DNA from: Diospyros lotus
Lineage: Eukaryota > Streptophyta > Magnoliopsida > Ericales > Ebenaceae
Direction: 5' to 3'
DNA length: 64,000 nt
NCBI RefSeq assembly: GCF_014633365.1
Contig: NC_068349.1
Location: 22,644,753 to 22,708,752, forward strand
This document shows, piece by piece, positions 1 to 12,450 of the stretch. The position numbers and the translations under genes are program-made. The notes beneath the pieces are model-generated. The model made no database searches. It worked only from the letters and a program-made list of their open reading frames with translations, and was not told the DNA's origin. Positions within the stretch are counted from its first letter, which is position 1. Each line of letters starts with the position of its first letter.

Positions 1-374
1 TAGGCAGCATATTCCGCCTTTTCCTGACTGGTCATATCTTGCGTCTTGAAGAATTGATTGGCACGGCTTAGCCAAGAGATGGGGTCTTCGCCATTGAATG
101 TAGGGAATTGCAAGCGTGGCTTAAAAATAGATCGAAAGCGGCCAAAAGCGTTTCCTTCATCCTCCCTTTCGTCTTCTTTTTCCTCATCGTCAGATTCATT
201 CTCAGATCTTGAGGCATTCCTCTGATTAACAGATCCATTTCGCTGCCTGTGGGAAGATCTGCTATTACTTCACCTTGATGATTGACGCTGCTCTTGTTGT
301 TGTTCCACCAAAAGAGTGAGTCTTTGCAAATTTTGTTCCATTCTTGTAAACCTCTCTTCCATGGTGTTGGTCAT
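1..374 (-). pseudogene. Ty3/gypsy gag, N-terminal fragment
   Basis: Read on the minus strand, this is the start of a retrotransposon capsid (gag) gene. From a Met codon at 374 come a Glu/Gln-rich segment (MEERFTRMEQ, then a run of Gln), an Asp/Glu-rich acidic stretch, and the typical plant gag entry RLQFPTFNGEDPISWLSRA. One in-frame TGA at 270-272 interrupts the frame, probably from CGA. The open frame upstream of 374 also looks protein-like, so the true start may lie further upstream, out of reach of an intact ATG. The gene continues past the left edge of the window. Seen: motif and frame. Known: this motif opens gag in many plant Ty3/gypsy elements. Lineage within Ty3 is not assigned. Confidence 0.7.
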
Positions 375-504
375 AGATTCCAAGGTTTCAATTCTTTCAC
401 GGTGTGTTGGTTGGTACTCCAGCCATTATTGGTTGGTTGGTTGGAAAATAAAGCTTCGGAGAACGTCTTCCAAGTAGTGGTTAGCCTCTCAACAAAAGCA
501 CCAA

Positions 505-1165
505 TGATGGATGCCCTGGTCCTCGGAAGGTGATTAACGCCTTACTATGGTGGGATAGAAGGGGAAAATCGGAGTATTAAGAAATAATGGTCTCTTTGTA
601 TTTATTTAATTCATGATTACAAATGAGCCAGACAACCCTTTATATAGTGGTTGTTTGTGACCCTTCAAAGAGATACATCTTGTAAAATATAAGACATGAC
701 TGTTGGAAATGAAAATATGCAACTATTGGCTTGGGAGTTGTGGGCGGTTATGGGCTGTTGTTGGCAAGGGGTGCAATGGTTGGTCGGCAGTGGGCGTACT
801 TCTGTGGCCATGCGCCTGTCATGGGCCTTGCGTGGCCCTACTGGTGCTGCATGGTGCAGATGGCCTGTCTTCGGGTGCCCCTACTGGCGCCTGCGCCCAT
901 GTCATGCGGCTTGCACCAAGACATATGGCCTCGGCCGGCCCAGCATGCGGGATTAAGGCTTGGCGTGTTGCGGGTTCCTCTTGTGCGGGCTTGCCTTGCG
1001 CACCAGTCTGCAGCAAGTGTGGGGCTGTGGCAGTCGCTTGTGGCAGACTGCAGTGAATTGCTGGCACGGTGGGAACCTCGGCTGCGGTGGCTGCAACTTG
1101 GGGGCTCAACACTATGTCCAGTGCTACTGTTTGCCCAAGAGAGCCGAACTCCTATTGAACTAACA
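505..1165 (-). mobile_element. 5' LTR of the minus-strand Ty3 element
   Basis: On the minus strand the segment begins TGTTAGTTC at 1165 and ends CCATCA at 505. It is followed directly by TTGGTGCTTTTGTTGAGAG, a leader that follows the LTR in many plant Ty3 elements, and then by the gag fragment. A TATATAAA box lies at 639-646 on the minus strand, about 135 bp before the LTR end. The part above 700 is GC-rich and holds overlapping ORFs in several frames with no recognisable protein. The partner LTR is outside the window, so the ends and target duplication are unproven. Confidence 0.5.
639..646 (-). promoter_or_regulatory. TATA box of Ty3 LTR
   Basis: TATATAAA on the minus strand, upstream of the gag fragment and inside the proposed LTR. 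Confidence 0.5.
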
Positions 1166-1926
1166 GAATGCTGATTTGAGTTGAGAAATGTGTGTGTATT
1201 GAATCTTTGGTTTTGGATTGAATCATAAGCCTAACTTAGAGTCTCCATGCTATGTATGGAGGCTACTTAAATTGGAGATGCTTTCATACCCAAGCTCAAA
1301 TGATTAATCTGAATCTTCCACTCTTGTTTATTAATCATGATCCAATTTATGGTAGTTTCTTAATTTAGACTCTCTCATGCCATGTATAGAGAGTGCTTAA
1401 CCTAGAACTACTATGATCTTGAATTGTGGTTACTTATCGGATCTCAAATGTGTGTTAATCTGTATTTCAATTTATGATAGTTGCTTAATCTAGACTCTCT
1501 CATGCCATGTATGGAGAGTGCTTAACTTAGAACTATCTTTATCTTAGAATATAGTTAACTACATAACCTCAATTTTAATCAGTCGATGTTAATATTTTGA
1601 TATCTCTTTGGTAAATTAGTGGGCTAGTACAAAAATTGTCCTGTCCCAAGATTTGTCCATCCATAGTCTCACTCAATTGCAAATTTTTTGTCTTTAGATC
1701 ATTTCAGATGAATTATCCTGACAACCCAATTTATATCGTGGCTCTATTTTTCGTTTTATTAACAATCTCCCAGTGAATCGATCTGGATTTACCCAGAAAA
1801 TTAAATTGTGCTACAGCACACACTCGTACACTGGCGAGTATAAACGCCTTATGCCTGCATGCTTGTTTTCTTTTTATTTGTTTTTATGTGTTTGATTGAA
1901 ATAAATGCACAAGGTTAAGTGCAGTC
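1166..1926. repeat. Unassigned AT-rich stretch with 125-bp tandem repeat
   Basis: No coding sequence is visible. Two tandem units of about 125 bp start at 1343 and 1468 (both CAATTTATGRTAGTT). A more diverged third core lies near 1230-1275. Each core holds a short inverted repeat, CTCTC-ATGCCATGTAT-GAGAG, able to form a hairpin. The right part (about 1760-1860) resembles leader or LTR sequence of some plant retroelements, but I cannot place it in a family. Confidence 0.4.
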
Positions 1927-2252
1927 AACCACCCCTAGGGTCTCTCTAACTTCTCGGATGTCCCCTACGAACATTCGATTTTTGGCACCTATTTGGGCTT
2001 GCACAGAATTTATTCTAGAAATTATTCTCGATTGGACTGCCTCCAACATCATTAGTTTCACCTCAAGATGCTCACAAATCTCATGCTCTCTTTCCTAAAC
2101 ATCCAAGTCCCGGGCCATTCCCTATTGTCGATTTGCCAATTTATCACATCATTTCTTGAAATCGACTTTTAGGCCCTCCGGACTGCTTTAGATCCTTTAA
2201 AAATAACTAGAAATTCCAATTTTCCAACACCATGTAATACCGGGTATTATAG
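1927..2252 (-). mobile_element. Family-B LTR fragment (U3 end)
   Basis: Homologous to the upper end of the family-B LTRs at 55320-55649 and 46770-47089. It contains the conserved GTCAT...CTCAAGATGCTC module and ends in the family terminus TGTAATACCGGGTATTATA. It lacks everything on its lower side. The strand is inferred from the PBS-bearing copies. Confidence 0.65.
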
Positions 2253-3712
2253 GACCACTGCTTCCTCTGTAGAACCTAGATGCAAACACACAGAAAATCA
2301 ACCATATCAGAAATTAAACTAAGGCTTATGTTTTTGCCATTCCTCTCAAAAACTCACCCATCAATAATTTCCAAACAACCCCAACCAAGGGTTTAATCCA
2401 ACCAATGCTTATTCTACATTATCTAACATAATACAAATAATTTGAAATAATTTATTACTTTTACCTTAACTCATTTGGAGGAGAAATCCGACAAAACACC
2501 CACACTAGCATTGTCTGCTTGACTACCACCTTGCACCCAGATTCCATTTTAGAGCCTCTGGTACGCTCCTCAATCCCCAAATTAATTTCTAGAATTTTCT
2601 CTAATTTTTAGCTATTTTTCTCCTTTATATTTCCTTTTTCTAGATTTTCCTTTTTACTTTCTTTTCTTTTTTTTTTTCCTTTCTTTTTCCTCACACGCAT
2701 AGTAACCTGTGTGAAGAGCCGCCGGGCACTGCCTCTTGCCTGCTCGCCACTGTCGACGGCCCCTGACTGCTGCACAACCGCCACCACTAGGCTCCCTGTG
2801 CGTAACCGCTATCGCTACTGCTGCTCCAACGCCTTCGGCCACCAACTCCCTTGGTTGCTGCCACTTTCCACCGCCATTGACCACTTTCAGCCACCGTTAG
2901 GCGCCTCCCACATTGCTGTTGTTTTACCCAACTCCATCGCCGTCGTCGCTACTTTAGGCAACAGTTGCTGCTGTTGTTGCCGCCCCCGGCCAGCCAGCCA
3001 TCAACCACCATCTCTCTTCCTCTCTCTCTCTCTCTCTCATACACACACACACACACTCTTAGCCTAAGCTCTCAATGCAAAAAAAAAAAAAAACAATTTC
3101 AAATTGAAATGGCCACTGCTGCAAACTTGGCCCCTAATCCTCACACACACACACATACATATATTACACATTTACCCTTTCCAACTCTCCTTAATCCCAC
3201 TTAGGAATTTTGTTAATTGTACTTGAACCCTTCAAGGCCTTAAATTAATTACCATCAAGCCACTAAGATCTTGATTTCTCCAAAAATTAATAACTGATAA
3301 TTACTCCAAAAAATTGATTTCATCCCTGTGCCTTCACAGGACCTTTTCTCTGCCCGAAAACACTTCAAGGTTGCCTCACTCACAAAACCGGGCCACCATC
3401 AAGCTTCTTTTGACTTCCTAGAGGTCCCTTACGACCATTCAGTTCAGTCAACAATTATGCTTATACAAAAACTATTCTGAAAACTATTCTCGATCTAATT
3501 GGTTTTAGCGTCATTAGCCTCACCTCGAGACACTCGTCAATCTCATGCCCTCCTTCCTAGACATCTAAGTCCCGGGGCATTCCTTGTCATCAATTCGGCA
3601 ATTTAGTAATTCATTTCTCGAAATCAACTTTTGGGCTTTCAGACCACTCAAGGTCCTTTAAAAATCATTGAAAATCATATATTTTCCAATATCATGTAAT
3701 ACTAGATATTAT
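2253..3712 (-). mobile_element. Family-B LTR, truncated
   Basis: A second family-B LTR piece sits directly against the terminus of the previous one. It starts in the middle of the LTR (equivalent to about 53910 in the complete copy). It holds the GC-rich leader zone (2710-3010) and (CT)n and (CA)n runs at 3010-3057, and ends at the terminus TGTAATACTAGATATTATA (3694-3712). The ORFs over the GC-rich zone have no homologues I recognise and sit antisense to the element. Confidence 0.65.
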
Positions 3713-4246
3713 AAGCACAAAATCATAGCCAATTAGTCTAAGTATTACTTAACTATCTCAAAAAATATACTTAACTAAGTTGGAAAGATACAGAGAGCAT
3801 GCATAACTCACTCGACTGATAGATCCTTAATAGTCGATTGATCTATTAGCTTTATAAGGCACATATTCAACTATCTTCAAAAGCACTAAGATATATACTT
3901 GAATAATTTTATATATAAGAAAAATAGATGTGTAAAGCTTTTCACCAATAGATACTTGATTAATTCAAGTATGTTAGCCGATTTATAATATACGATTTAC
4001 TTTGATCAATAAATGCTCAAACCTCGATGCTCTTGAAGATACAGGGATAATCTCAAGGCATACTTCGTGTATACAAAGGATTTTCTCATGATTATGCAAA
4101 GTGCCAAACTCAATTAAAGATTTAGAAGAAAATATTTGTATAGCACATACTCGAGTTGTAACTTTTGCTATAATTGATTTAATCACTGTAGCACTCGGAG
4201 AAGACAACATTGAGTAATATTTTTCAGAGATCATTTATACTTAGCT
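3713..4246. other. Unassigned AT-rich sequence
   Basis: No protein motif, repeat or terminal structure recognised here. It is probably older sequence flanking the A1 LTR. Confidence 0.5.
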
Positions 4247-5280
4247 TGTAACACCCCTAATTTTTTGGGCATTTTATAACTTAGGAATTTTGGGAATATA
4301 TTTTTCTTTTACGCTACATCCACTGATGCACAACATATAATTCTCAAAAATTCCAATTTCACATTCTCAGTCTATTAAACCCAATAATCAAATAGCTAAA
4401 ACACGTGATATTATTACAAATGCAGAAGCTAGATCAAACATGATATGGTACATAATCGTAATGCTTTATTATCATATAAGGAATTGTTCAAGACTTCTAC
4501 AAAACGTATTACATGGACATCACCTCTCGTAAGCATTAACTAAATGTCTTAAATCGAAAAACATACTAAGGTTTACATCAACTGAGTTTCTCATACATAC
4601 TTAAAGATATGCTACAAGTAGAAAAATGAGCTTCTTCTTCAATTATCTCCTTTCCCTTAGAGTCGCTTGTTGAACCTAAAACGTTTGAATATTGCAGAGA
4701 CACAATCCAATTAGAAGATAAATCTTCTAGTGAGAACTCCAAAACAGTTTATATATTTGCATGAACAGGTATAAAACGTATGAGAAAACAACGAGGACTA
4801 TTTCAAAGTGCCTCGTGAACATGTTAGCCTCCTCTAACGAGAGCTTTCTCAACGACGAGTGCATAACGCCTCTTGAAAGGTCCCTAACCATGTCACCTTG
4901 ACCCAACCTCATAGAACTCATGCAAAATGCCACACCCGTTATCCCTTAGGCTCACAGTCTTCCTCACGAGAGCTTTCTCGATGGCACATGCATAGAGCCT
5001 CTCGAGGGATATCCAGACTTTTGCCTTCGGGCAACAACAAATGGGTACAAACAGTATGGCCACATGAACTTTTATGAATGCAACAGTTGAAAGTCAACAA
5101 CATATATTTTCCAAAAAAACATATTTCATATATGCAACATCATTTCATGCAAGAGAACAACAGGTGTTTGCGTACAAGAACTTTACACAAAATAGGAGTA
5201 TGAGTACCAAAGTCTCACAAAACACGTTTCATGCAATGAAAGTCTCATGTAAGAGAAAAATAGGATTTGTAGTATAGGAG

Positions 5281-7840
5281 TGTAATACCCCAAAATTTAA
5301 TATAAAGGTTGGATGATGCAACAAAGTGTTTTAAATGGAAGTTTTGAATTTAAGTGTAAATGGAAATGGTTTTAAGGACCTAAATGCAAATAAAAAAGGA
5401 TAACTTCTCCAACAATAAGAATAATTGTAATTATAAATTCTTATTTAAGAAGCTTTGAGTTGGAGAAATTGGATTGGAGGGTTAACTTAAAAGTCTTAAA
5501 GTTTTGAGATAACAATAATTACTTACACCCTTAATTCAAAGTAAGGAAAACTTGGAAGAATTCTATTGGTTCACCAAAAGAAAGGGATAAGAAGGGTTGC
5601 TTTGAAGGCCACGTGATGGGAAATTAGAGGCATGAGATTGGAGGAATTAAAAGCTTTCAAATGAAGGAAGAATCAAGTGGAGAAAATTCAAAGCTAGTCA
5701 TTATTACTTGGGTAGAAAAATGGCTAACTTAAGGGTTAAGTGTGACCTTGGAAGACTAAGATTGGCTAGGGGTTACTTGCAAGGAAAGAATATGATAAGG
5801 CTTATCTTGAAAGAGTATTTGGTGGCCTAGGATTGGAAGAAGTGGAGGCTTGCTTGAGAAGATTGGAAAATTTTCAAAGTGTGATGATTACTTGGGTGGA
5901 AAATGAGCAACTTGGTGGCCAAGTGAAATCATGAGGATTTGGGCATTTAAAGGCTATATAAAGGGAACGAATTAAGTCCATGAGAATCTAAGGAAAGAGG
6001 AAAGAAAGCAAGTGCAAGGAAAGAATAAAGAAAAACCAAAGAAGAAAGGAAAGAGAGACTTGGCTGGAAAACTGAAAAAATAGAAGGGAATTCGAAGAGG
6101 TAAGCTAATTTTATTTTTGTAGGATTGTAGATCATGAAAATATGAGTCCATATATTCAAACGGAGAGCAAATCGGAGTCAAAATGAGCAAGATATAGCCG
6201 TTTTAGTTTAGGGATGCAAAATAAAGAAGGGGGTAGCGCATGGCCACCTTCCGGGGGCACGTGAGGGCGCATCCAACCTCCGATTGGCCTGAAATTTTCA
6301 TCGTTGTTCTCCTATTTTAATTATTTACAACCCCGTGTAAAAATATTTAAGGGTTGATTCACTTAAGTGTGTGATTTCTGCAGAAACAGCCCCTAGTGCT
6401 CAAAACCGGGCTGTAAACCGTGTTATCGAAGGGAAACGATCAAGGTGAGTGGTTTTGTGCATGCTTCCTCTTGATTATTCTTGGTTTCATTTGTGAGTGA
6501 TTCTTATTCCTATTGATCACTCTTGGTTTCCACTTGTGGATAGTTTGATGCGTACATCTCATGTTTCCCTATTTTCGAGCATTTCTTTCCTATTTTGCTT
6601 GATCACGGAGTTTGTTGTTGTGGTTCGTCGATGGGATTAAACATGACTACTCTTGCTCATAGCTTGTGGATTGCATATTATATTTTCCTTAGTTTGTGCA
6701 CCATGCCTACAGGTAAGGCCGTGCCTACCTAATATTCCTTAGTTTGTACATATTCCTTCTGCTTTGTCTTCCACATGTTGTTTGGTGATAGTTGCTATTG
6801 GTGGATTGGGAACTTGTACATGATAACTTGGGGGCTTGTTGGTGGAACATCATGATGATCGGGGGGGCAATCTCGTGCCCAGAGGTGGGGTTGTGCCTAG
6901 AGGTGAGGCTGAGATATTTCACACAAGTGCCGACAAGGATGATGGTGACTCGGTGGCTTGTGATCATATTCCTTCTGCTTTGTCATACATCTTGTCATTT
7001 GGTGGCTATGGCTAGTTGGTGGCTTGTCATGTGTGAACTACCACGGGGGCCCGTGTAAGGGGGATGACCGTGTAGGCCTGTGTAAGGGGGCTACCTCGAG
7101 CTTATGTAAGGGGGCCGAGGGGTTCATACATAGCAAATAAGGAGGATATCTTGTGCCTATGTAAGGGGGCCGAGAGGTTACATCTCATGTGTTTGTTGCT
7201 TTTGAGCAAATCTTGCCTATTGCACATGCATCTCGGTATTTGTATTTGTGGCTATTTGTTGGGATAACACAGGGGGTCTCGTGCTCTTGTGGTGAGCCAT
7301 GATCGTGGGGAGATTTCGTTCTTATTTCTGCATGTTTCCTGGAAAAGCTACATATTGCTCTTGCATGCATAGTTTCTTTCTTTCTTACCATTCACTTAGA
7401 TGTAATAATCTAACTCGGGTGTTTCTTACCCCTAGGGCATTCATCATCCCAGCTTTATCAGAAGTATCAAGCATTACAGGTTCCAGGTTAAAGCATGAGC
7501 AAGGAGGTGGAGCTTTACTAGCTTTGGGATCCTGGATTCATTATGTACTCTTGTAACCTAAGTGACATATTGTGAATAGCAGCTAGGGTACTCAAAGTCT
7601 GTAACAAAAGGATGTCCTACAGTTGTACTACATTAATAAGTTGTGTCCTTCTGGAGTATTGAGAGTCTTTTACATTTCATGTACTTGTAAAGAAAATATA
7701 GCAGAAACCCCTTCATTTAGCTTTGATTAAGCTTGCAGGTTCGATCCAATGCTTCCGTTGGTAAGGGTTTCCATAACGCTCGTAGGTGATGTTAACTTAT
7801 ATTTGATATCATCGTGTATTTGGAAAAGTGGGGCGTTACA
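5281..7840 (+). mobile_element. Solo LTR D1 (Ty3 type)
   Basis: Begins TGTAATACCCC and ends GGGGCGTTACA. It is flanked by the perfect 5-bp duplication AGGAG at 5276-5280 and 7841-7845. A TATATAAA box at 5955-5962 sets the plus orientation. Its last 250 bp closely match the end of the solo LTR at 22592-24664, so the two are one family. There is no internal coding region, so this is a solo LTR left by recombination. A short repeat with the phrase GTGTAAGGGGG/CTATGTAAGGGGGCCGAG recurs at 7055-7175. Confidence 0.85.
5955..5962 (+). promoter_or_regulatory. TATA box of solo LTR D1
   Basis: TATATAAA in GGCTATATAAAGGG, inside the solo LTR. It sets the element's orientation. Confidence 0.6.
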
Positions 7841-9540
7841 AGGAGCCTCACATAAAATAAAAGTATGAGTACCAGAGTCTCACCTTAAACTTAATTTGAG
7901 ATTCCTCAAAATTCATGTCTGACTTCGATTCTCATGCCAAGCTTACTATTGCTCAACCTCGAGCCTCAACGGTCCCTAGCCATCATATTTATTCAAAGGA
8001 ATATCAATATCTATTTTTCATAATTTTTCCATAATTTTTTATATTTTCTTCCTATTTTTCCCTCGATAATTCCAAAATAAACACCTCTTCAAGCATTTTC
8101 TAAAAATTTTCTCCACCATAAATCATAAATTAATTTCATAAAACTATTAAAATTAATTTCAGGGAAATAACTTATCCCACTTGCCCTCACGCGCCTGTGC
8201 GTGAACTGGCCGTGTGTTTTCACGCGCCAACTTCCCCTCGTCTTCTCCGACGAGCCTCTCGCCGCCGATAACTGGTTTTGGCATGTTTTCTTAGATTTTC
8301 TTCTTGATTCTTGGCTTATTCGATCTTCCAAACATGATTACACAACCCTTGAATCGAAACAACCAACTGATCACCTTCTTTTTGGCTGTTTAAACCTCAG
8401 CTTCGGCAATTCGTGATTTTCTAGCCAAGCTTCATATCACTCACAAAACATCTCGAAAACCCTCCAAAATTTCAAAAAATGATCCCCAAGACCTCTAGAG
8501 CAAAATCCCTCTATCTAATCTCTCACAAACATACCGAAACTCAAGCAATTTTATGTTCCATATTCTGCTGAAATTCTCACCTATTTATAGGCGAAATCCG
8601 GCTACCTTCTGGCCAATCATCGATCATTGCTTCGTCCATACGCTTCCTAGGACAATGGTGGCCATACCTTAGAAGATCCAAGTGTGACAGTCAGATCGAC
8701 CATGGCTGCAAGTTTCAAAAATTACACTTCCACCCCAACCTTTCTTCAAATGTTATTTTAGCCCTCATTTCAAGTCCTTAGACTTTGATATTTTATCACA
8801 TGAACCCCTAAGACCCATGCTTCCCAATTGGCCCAACAAATTTAGAAACATATCATTTTTGTAACACCCCACTCTCCAGGAGGGCGTTACGTAACGTAAG
8901 ATTCTGGGGATATAAATTTTTTTCCAAATAAAACCCATCACAAAAATCGTTCCCCGAAGATCCCGTTACACTTTCTCAATATATCAACTATGAACCATCA
9001 ATAAACTAAGACAGGTTCACCAACACAAATGCGGAAGCTAGATCGAAACCTTAACAGCTCATAATCGAAACCACTTTATTTATGATATAAAGTCATACCA
9101 ACATTTACAAGACATCCTCAGAGTAAACAACTTTTTTGAAAGCGACATATTAAGAGCTATCAACTAATCGCCGTCACTCCTCGATAATTCCCTTTCCTTT
9201 TGCACCACTGCCTTCACCTGGAACATTTGAATATTCCAGGGACATAGTCCAAATTAGATGATGAATCATCTAAATGAGAGTTCAAAATCACATTTTCATG
9301 AATGAATGCAAGACATGAAATAAACTAATTCACCCGGTAAGCCCTAGCCCAAGAGAATCCCAGCACTTAACCCTGCCACGGGAAAAGAGCAATCTCTCTA
9401 AAAGCTATGCCACCATATCGACTCGACGACACGACGCGATTCTAGCTTAAATGGGGCTGCCAACGCATCTCACCAGATTACGTTCCCACCTTAAGCATCC
9501 AGGAACCACCATACAATCCCAACTCCAAAATTTCACATGG

Positions 9541-9870
9541 ACCACCTAGTCATCCTAGTGCAACTTCCCTAGCCAAATGGCTTGGCACGGAAACCAAGGC
9601 GACCATCCTGACATGCACACCAGCATCAGATACCCCTATTATTCCGTCACGCCCTTGGAGAATTATGGTTACACTATCCAAACAACATCCTAGGCTGACA
9701 TCCCACATGAACAACACAGTATGCACCACTTAGTCGTCCTAATGCAACTTCCCTGACCAAATGGTCTGGCACGAAAACCAAGGCGGCTATCTTGACATGC
9801 CCACCAGCATCAGATACCCCTATTATTCCGTCACGCCCTTGGAGAATTATGGCTACACTATCCAGACAAC
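9541..9870. repeat. 184-bp tandem duplication in solo LTR H
   Basis: Unit 1 starts at 9541 and unit 2 at 9725 (ACCACYTAGTCRTCCTARTGC). Both run through the identical phrase CAGATACCCCTATTATTCCG. The second unit is cut by the insertion at 9871 and resumes at 11383. Comparison of the two units confirms the pre-insertion sequence. Confidence 0.85.
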
Positions 9871-11377
9871 TGTTGGAAATGTATGCCCTAAAGACACGTT
9901 TTGTTTAATTTATGGTAATGATGTTTCTTTTATTCAGTTTATGGCACATATATTATTTGCATTTAATTATTGGAAAGGTGTCCATGCTATTAAGTAAGTG
10001 ATTCATGTGATGGGTCGTTCTTCACAGTTAGGCATGAATCATGGGTACTTAATAAGCAAGAAAATATTACTCTTGATCTTTTGATAGAACTGGGCATTCT
10101 ATCATGATAAGATCATTGTGCAATAGATCCTAATGGAGGATGGCTTGCCTTAGCCAGTAAACAGTCCATTTACTCTAATTGTACAAGCGCATTTGGAATG
10201 CGTAGAGTGGACCTGTGATAGAAGCTAATGACAAAGTACTAATTATCATGGAGCTAGTCTATCACTGCTACTACGTGGACGAGTACTCTAACACTTGAGT
10301 ATTAGTTGGTGGTCTAGTGAACCAAGAGCTATATTCTTAGATTCATTGTAGGTGAGGTCTATCAAAGATCAATATCCTTTTGAGTTGGGAGTATGGTTTC
10401 TAATTAGCTAAGACAGACTAATACAAGATAGTTTCTGTGATTCACCCCCTTGTGATTGTCCAAGAATAATCGAATAATCCAGGGCCCTGGGAACGTGACT
10501 TAAGAGTGTGTGCTTCTGGGTAGCTCCCAGTGATAAGCAAGTACATTCGAGTAGTCACGGATTATTGGACTAGTGATCTAAGGATGGTAGAAGTCATTTA
10601 GAAAGGTGTTAGTACATTATTCCTTTCTAAATGATGGGTGTTACGCAGAGGGGTATTTTCGTCATTACACTAGTAGGTCAAAGACATGGCATATGCAAAA
10701 TTATTCGTGGGGTCAGTGTTACCATATGGTGATAGTTGGAACACTTAGAATGACAAAATATAGCTACTAGGTAGCAGGGATATTTTGGTCATTTTAGTAG
10801 CCGTGAATAATTTGTCTTTTGGTCCCCGGGGTAGCTCGATGTAACTCATGTATTTTTTAATACATTTGGCTTGTTGGATGAATTACATTGAGAGAGAATT
10901 ATTTTATTCAGAATGGTCCATAATTAATTGGGCTAGAATAAAATAATAGTTCATTAGGGTTTTAATTAATTAATTGGGCTAACCCAATTAGAAAATTAAT
11001 TAAATGATCTTGGCCCATTAGGGTTTGGCCCACTAGGGTTTTAACCCTAGGGTTCTCCCTATATATTCTCTCATTATTTGTTTTTTCATCCAAGTCGTTT
11101 TTCATTCTTCTTCACCAAAGAGAGGCCACGAGTTCGAGTCATATTTCGGAAGATCGAAGAGAGCCTCGAAGTTCTGATGCGAAAGAGCCGAAGGATAGCA
11201 GGACAGCCGTCGTCTCCACCACGCGAAGAAGCTACCGCGCATCCTGCCCCTATCGCCCCATTCCGACCGGTAATCTGCCGCAAAAGTAAGTCTCCTAGAT
11301 TCTAATCAATACGAGGATCGTTTTTTGATTAAAACGCTTCCGTTGCATGCTTTTGTATCCTCGTTTTTGATCCTTCA
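9871..11377 (+). mobile_element. Solo LTR, probably Ty1/copia
   Basis: Begins TGTTGGAAATGTATGCCC and ends GATCCTTCA. It is flanked by ACAAC at 9866-9870 and 11378-11382. The undisturbed copy of the target sequence survives in the neighbouring tandem unit near 9680. A TATATATT box is at 11060-11067. The TGTTGGAAATG start is common in plant copia LTRs, and the lineage is inferred from that alone. The ORF at 11078-11305 lies just after the TATA box and has no recognisable domain. Confidence 0.85.
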
Positions 11378-11909
11378 ACAACATCCAAGGCTGACATTCC
11401 ATACGTACACACAAAACTCAAGACAATGCCACATTTCATAATTCAATGCATCATATAAACAACAGTTTTATAAAATGCAATGCACAATTTCAAAACATTT
11501 AGGGACGAACCTCTCTCATAAACCAACCGTCACCGGTTACCATTTCAATGCACAAAACCATTTTTCATGAAATCTCCACATGTTCAGATAGAATAAGCAC
11601 AATAAATCAAGTTTTGGGGGCGAACACTCACCTTGAATGAAACTCAGAACACCATTAATCTTGTGCCCAACCTCGACTTTTGTGCAACTCCTCAAGTATT
11701 TTGATCAAACCACCTCCTTACAGGCCCTCACGCGCTACCCAAGTGCTCTGCGCGTGTGATGCTTCGCATATGCTAAAAAAGCCCTCTATCCACTAAACCC
11801 GAAGCACTCTTGTCTAACACGAACTTCTCACAATTTCAGATGAGAAACCTTTGGCCATGAACCCCTATTTATAGGTTTTGGAAAACTTAGCCACCAAGAA
11901 ACATATATT

Positions 11910-12235
11910 CTACAATCATTTCAAATTTTCCAAAATCTTTTACAAACATTCCAAATCTTCTAAAGATCTTCTGCAATCATTGTAAATCTTCCAAGATATT
12001 ATATAATAATTACTAAATCTTCTAAGATATTCTACAATCATTCTAAATCTTTCAAGATATTATATAATCATTACCAAATCTTCTAAGATATTCTGCAATC
12101 ATTCTAAATCTTCCAAGATATTATATAATCATTATCAAATCTTCTAAGATATTCTGCAATCATTCTAAATCTTCTAAGATTTTATATAATCATTTCCAAA
12201 TCTTTTAAGATTTTATGCAATCATTGTTATCCGAA
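11910..12235. repeat. 30/61-bp minisatellite
   Basis: About eleven degenerate units of about 30 bp with the theme CAATCATTCTAAATCTTCTAAGATAT. Alternate units are more alike, giving a higher-order period of about 61 bp. Confidence 0.8.
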
Positions 12236-12450
12236 TCAAATCTTATCCAAATCAAATCTTTATCCAAATCAAATCGTATCCACCAAAATCTTATCCAAAT
12301 CATATCTTATCCAATCAAATCTTATCAAATCTTATCCTTAAAGTCATCATGAGCCTTCATCTTATCTCTAACGTCATCATGCGGCTTCATGTTATCTTTA
12401 ATGTCATCATGAGACTTCATCCTTATCTCTAAAGTCATTTATGAGGCTTT
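12236..12450. repeat. 18-bp and 30-bp minisatellites
   Basis: Continues the previous array with a different unit, ATCCAAATCAAATCTTAT (12230-12335). Four copies of a 30-bp unit follow, built on GTCATCATGAGRCTTCATCTTATC (given here with one variable base; 12338-12450). Confidence 0.75.

Noticed and set aside
696..1174. Overlapping ORFs of 67-147 codons on both strands
   Set aside because: They lie in a GC-rich part of an LTR, in several frames at once, with no domain or start context. Low stop-codon density explains them.
2654..3204. ORFs over a CT/CA-rich, GC-rich zone
   Set aside because: The zone is the leader part of a family-B LTR, repeated at 33840-34380 and 54360-55050. The ORFs are not conserved between copies.
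11910..12240. Regular repeats as a possible CRISPR-like array
   Set aside because: Units are contiguous and degenerate without unique spacers. This is a plant nuclear minisatellite.
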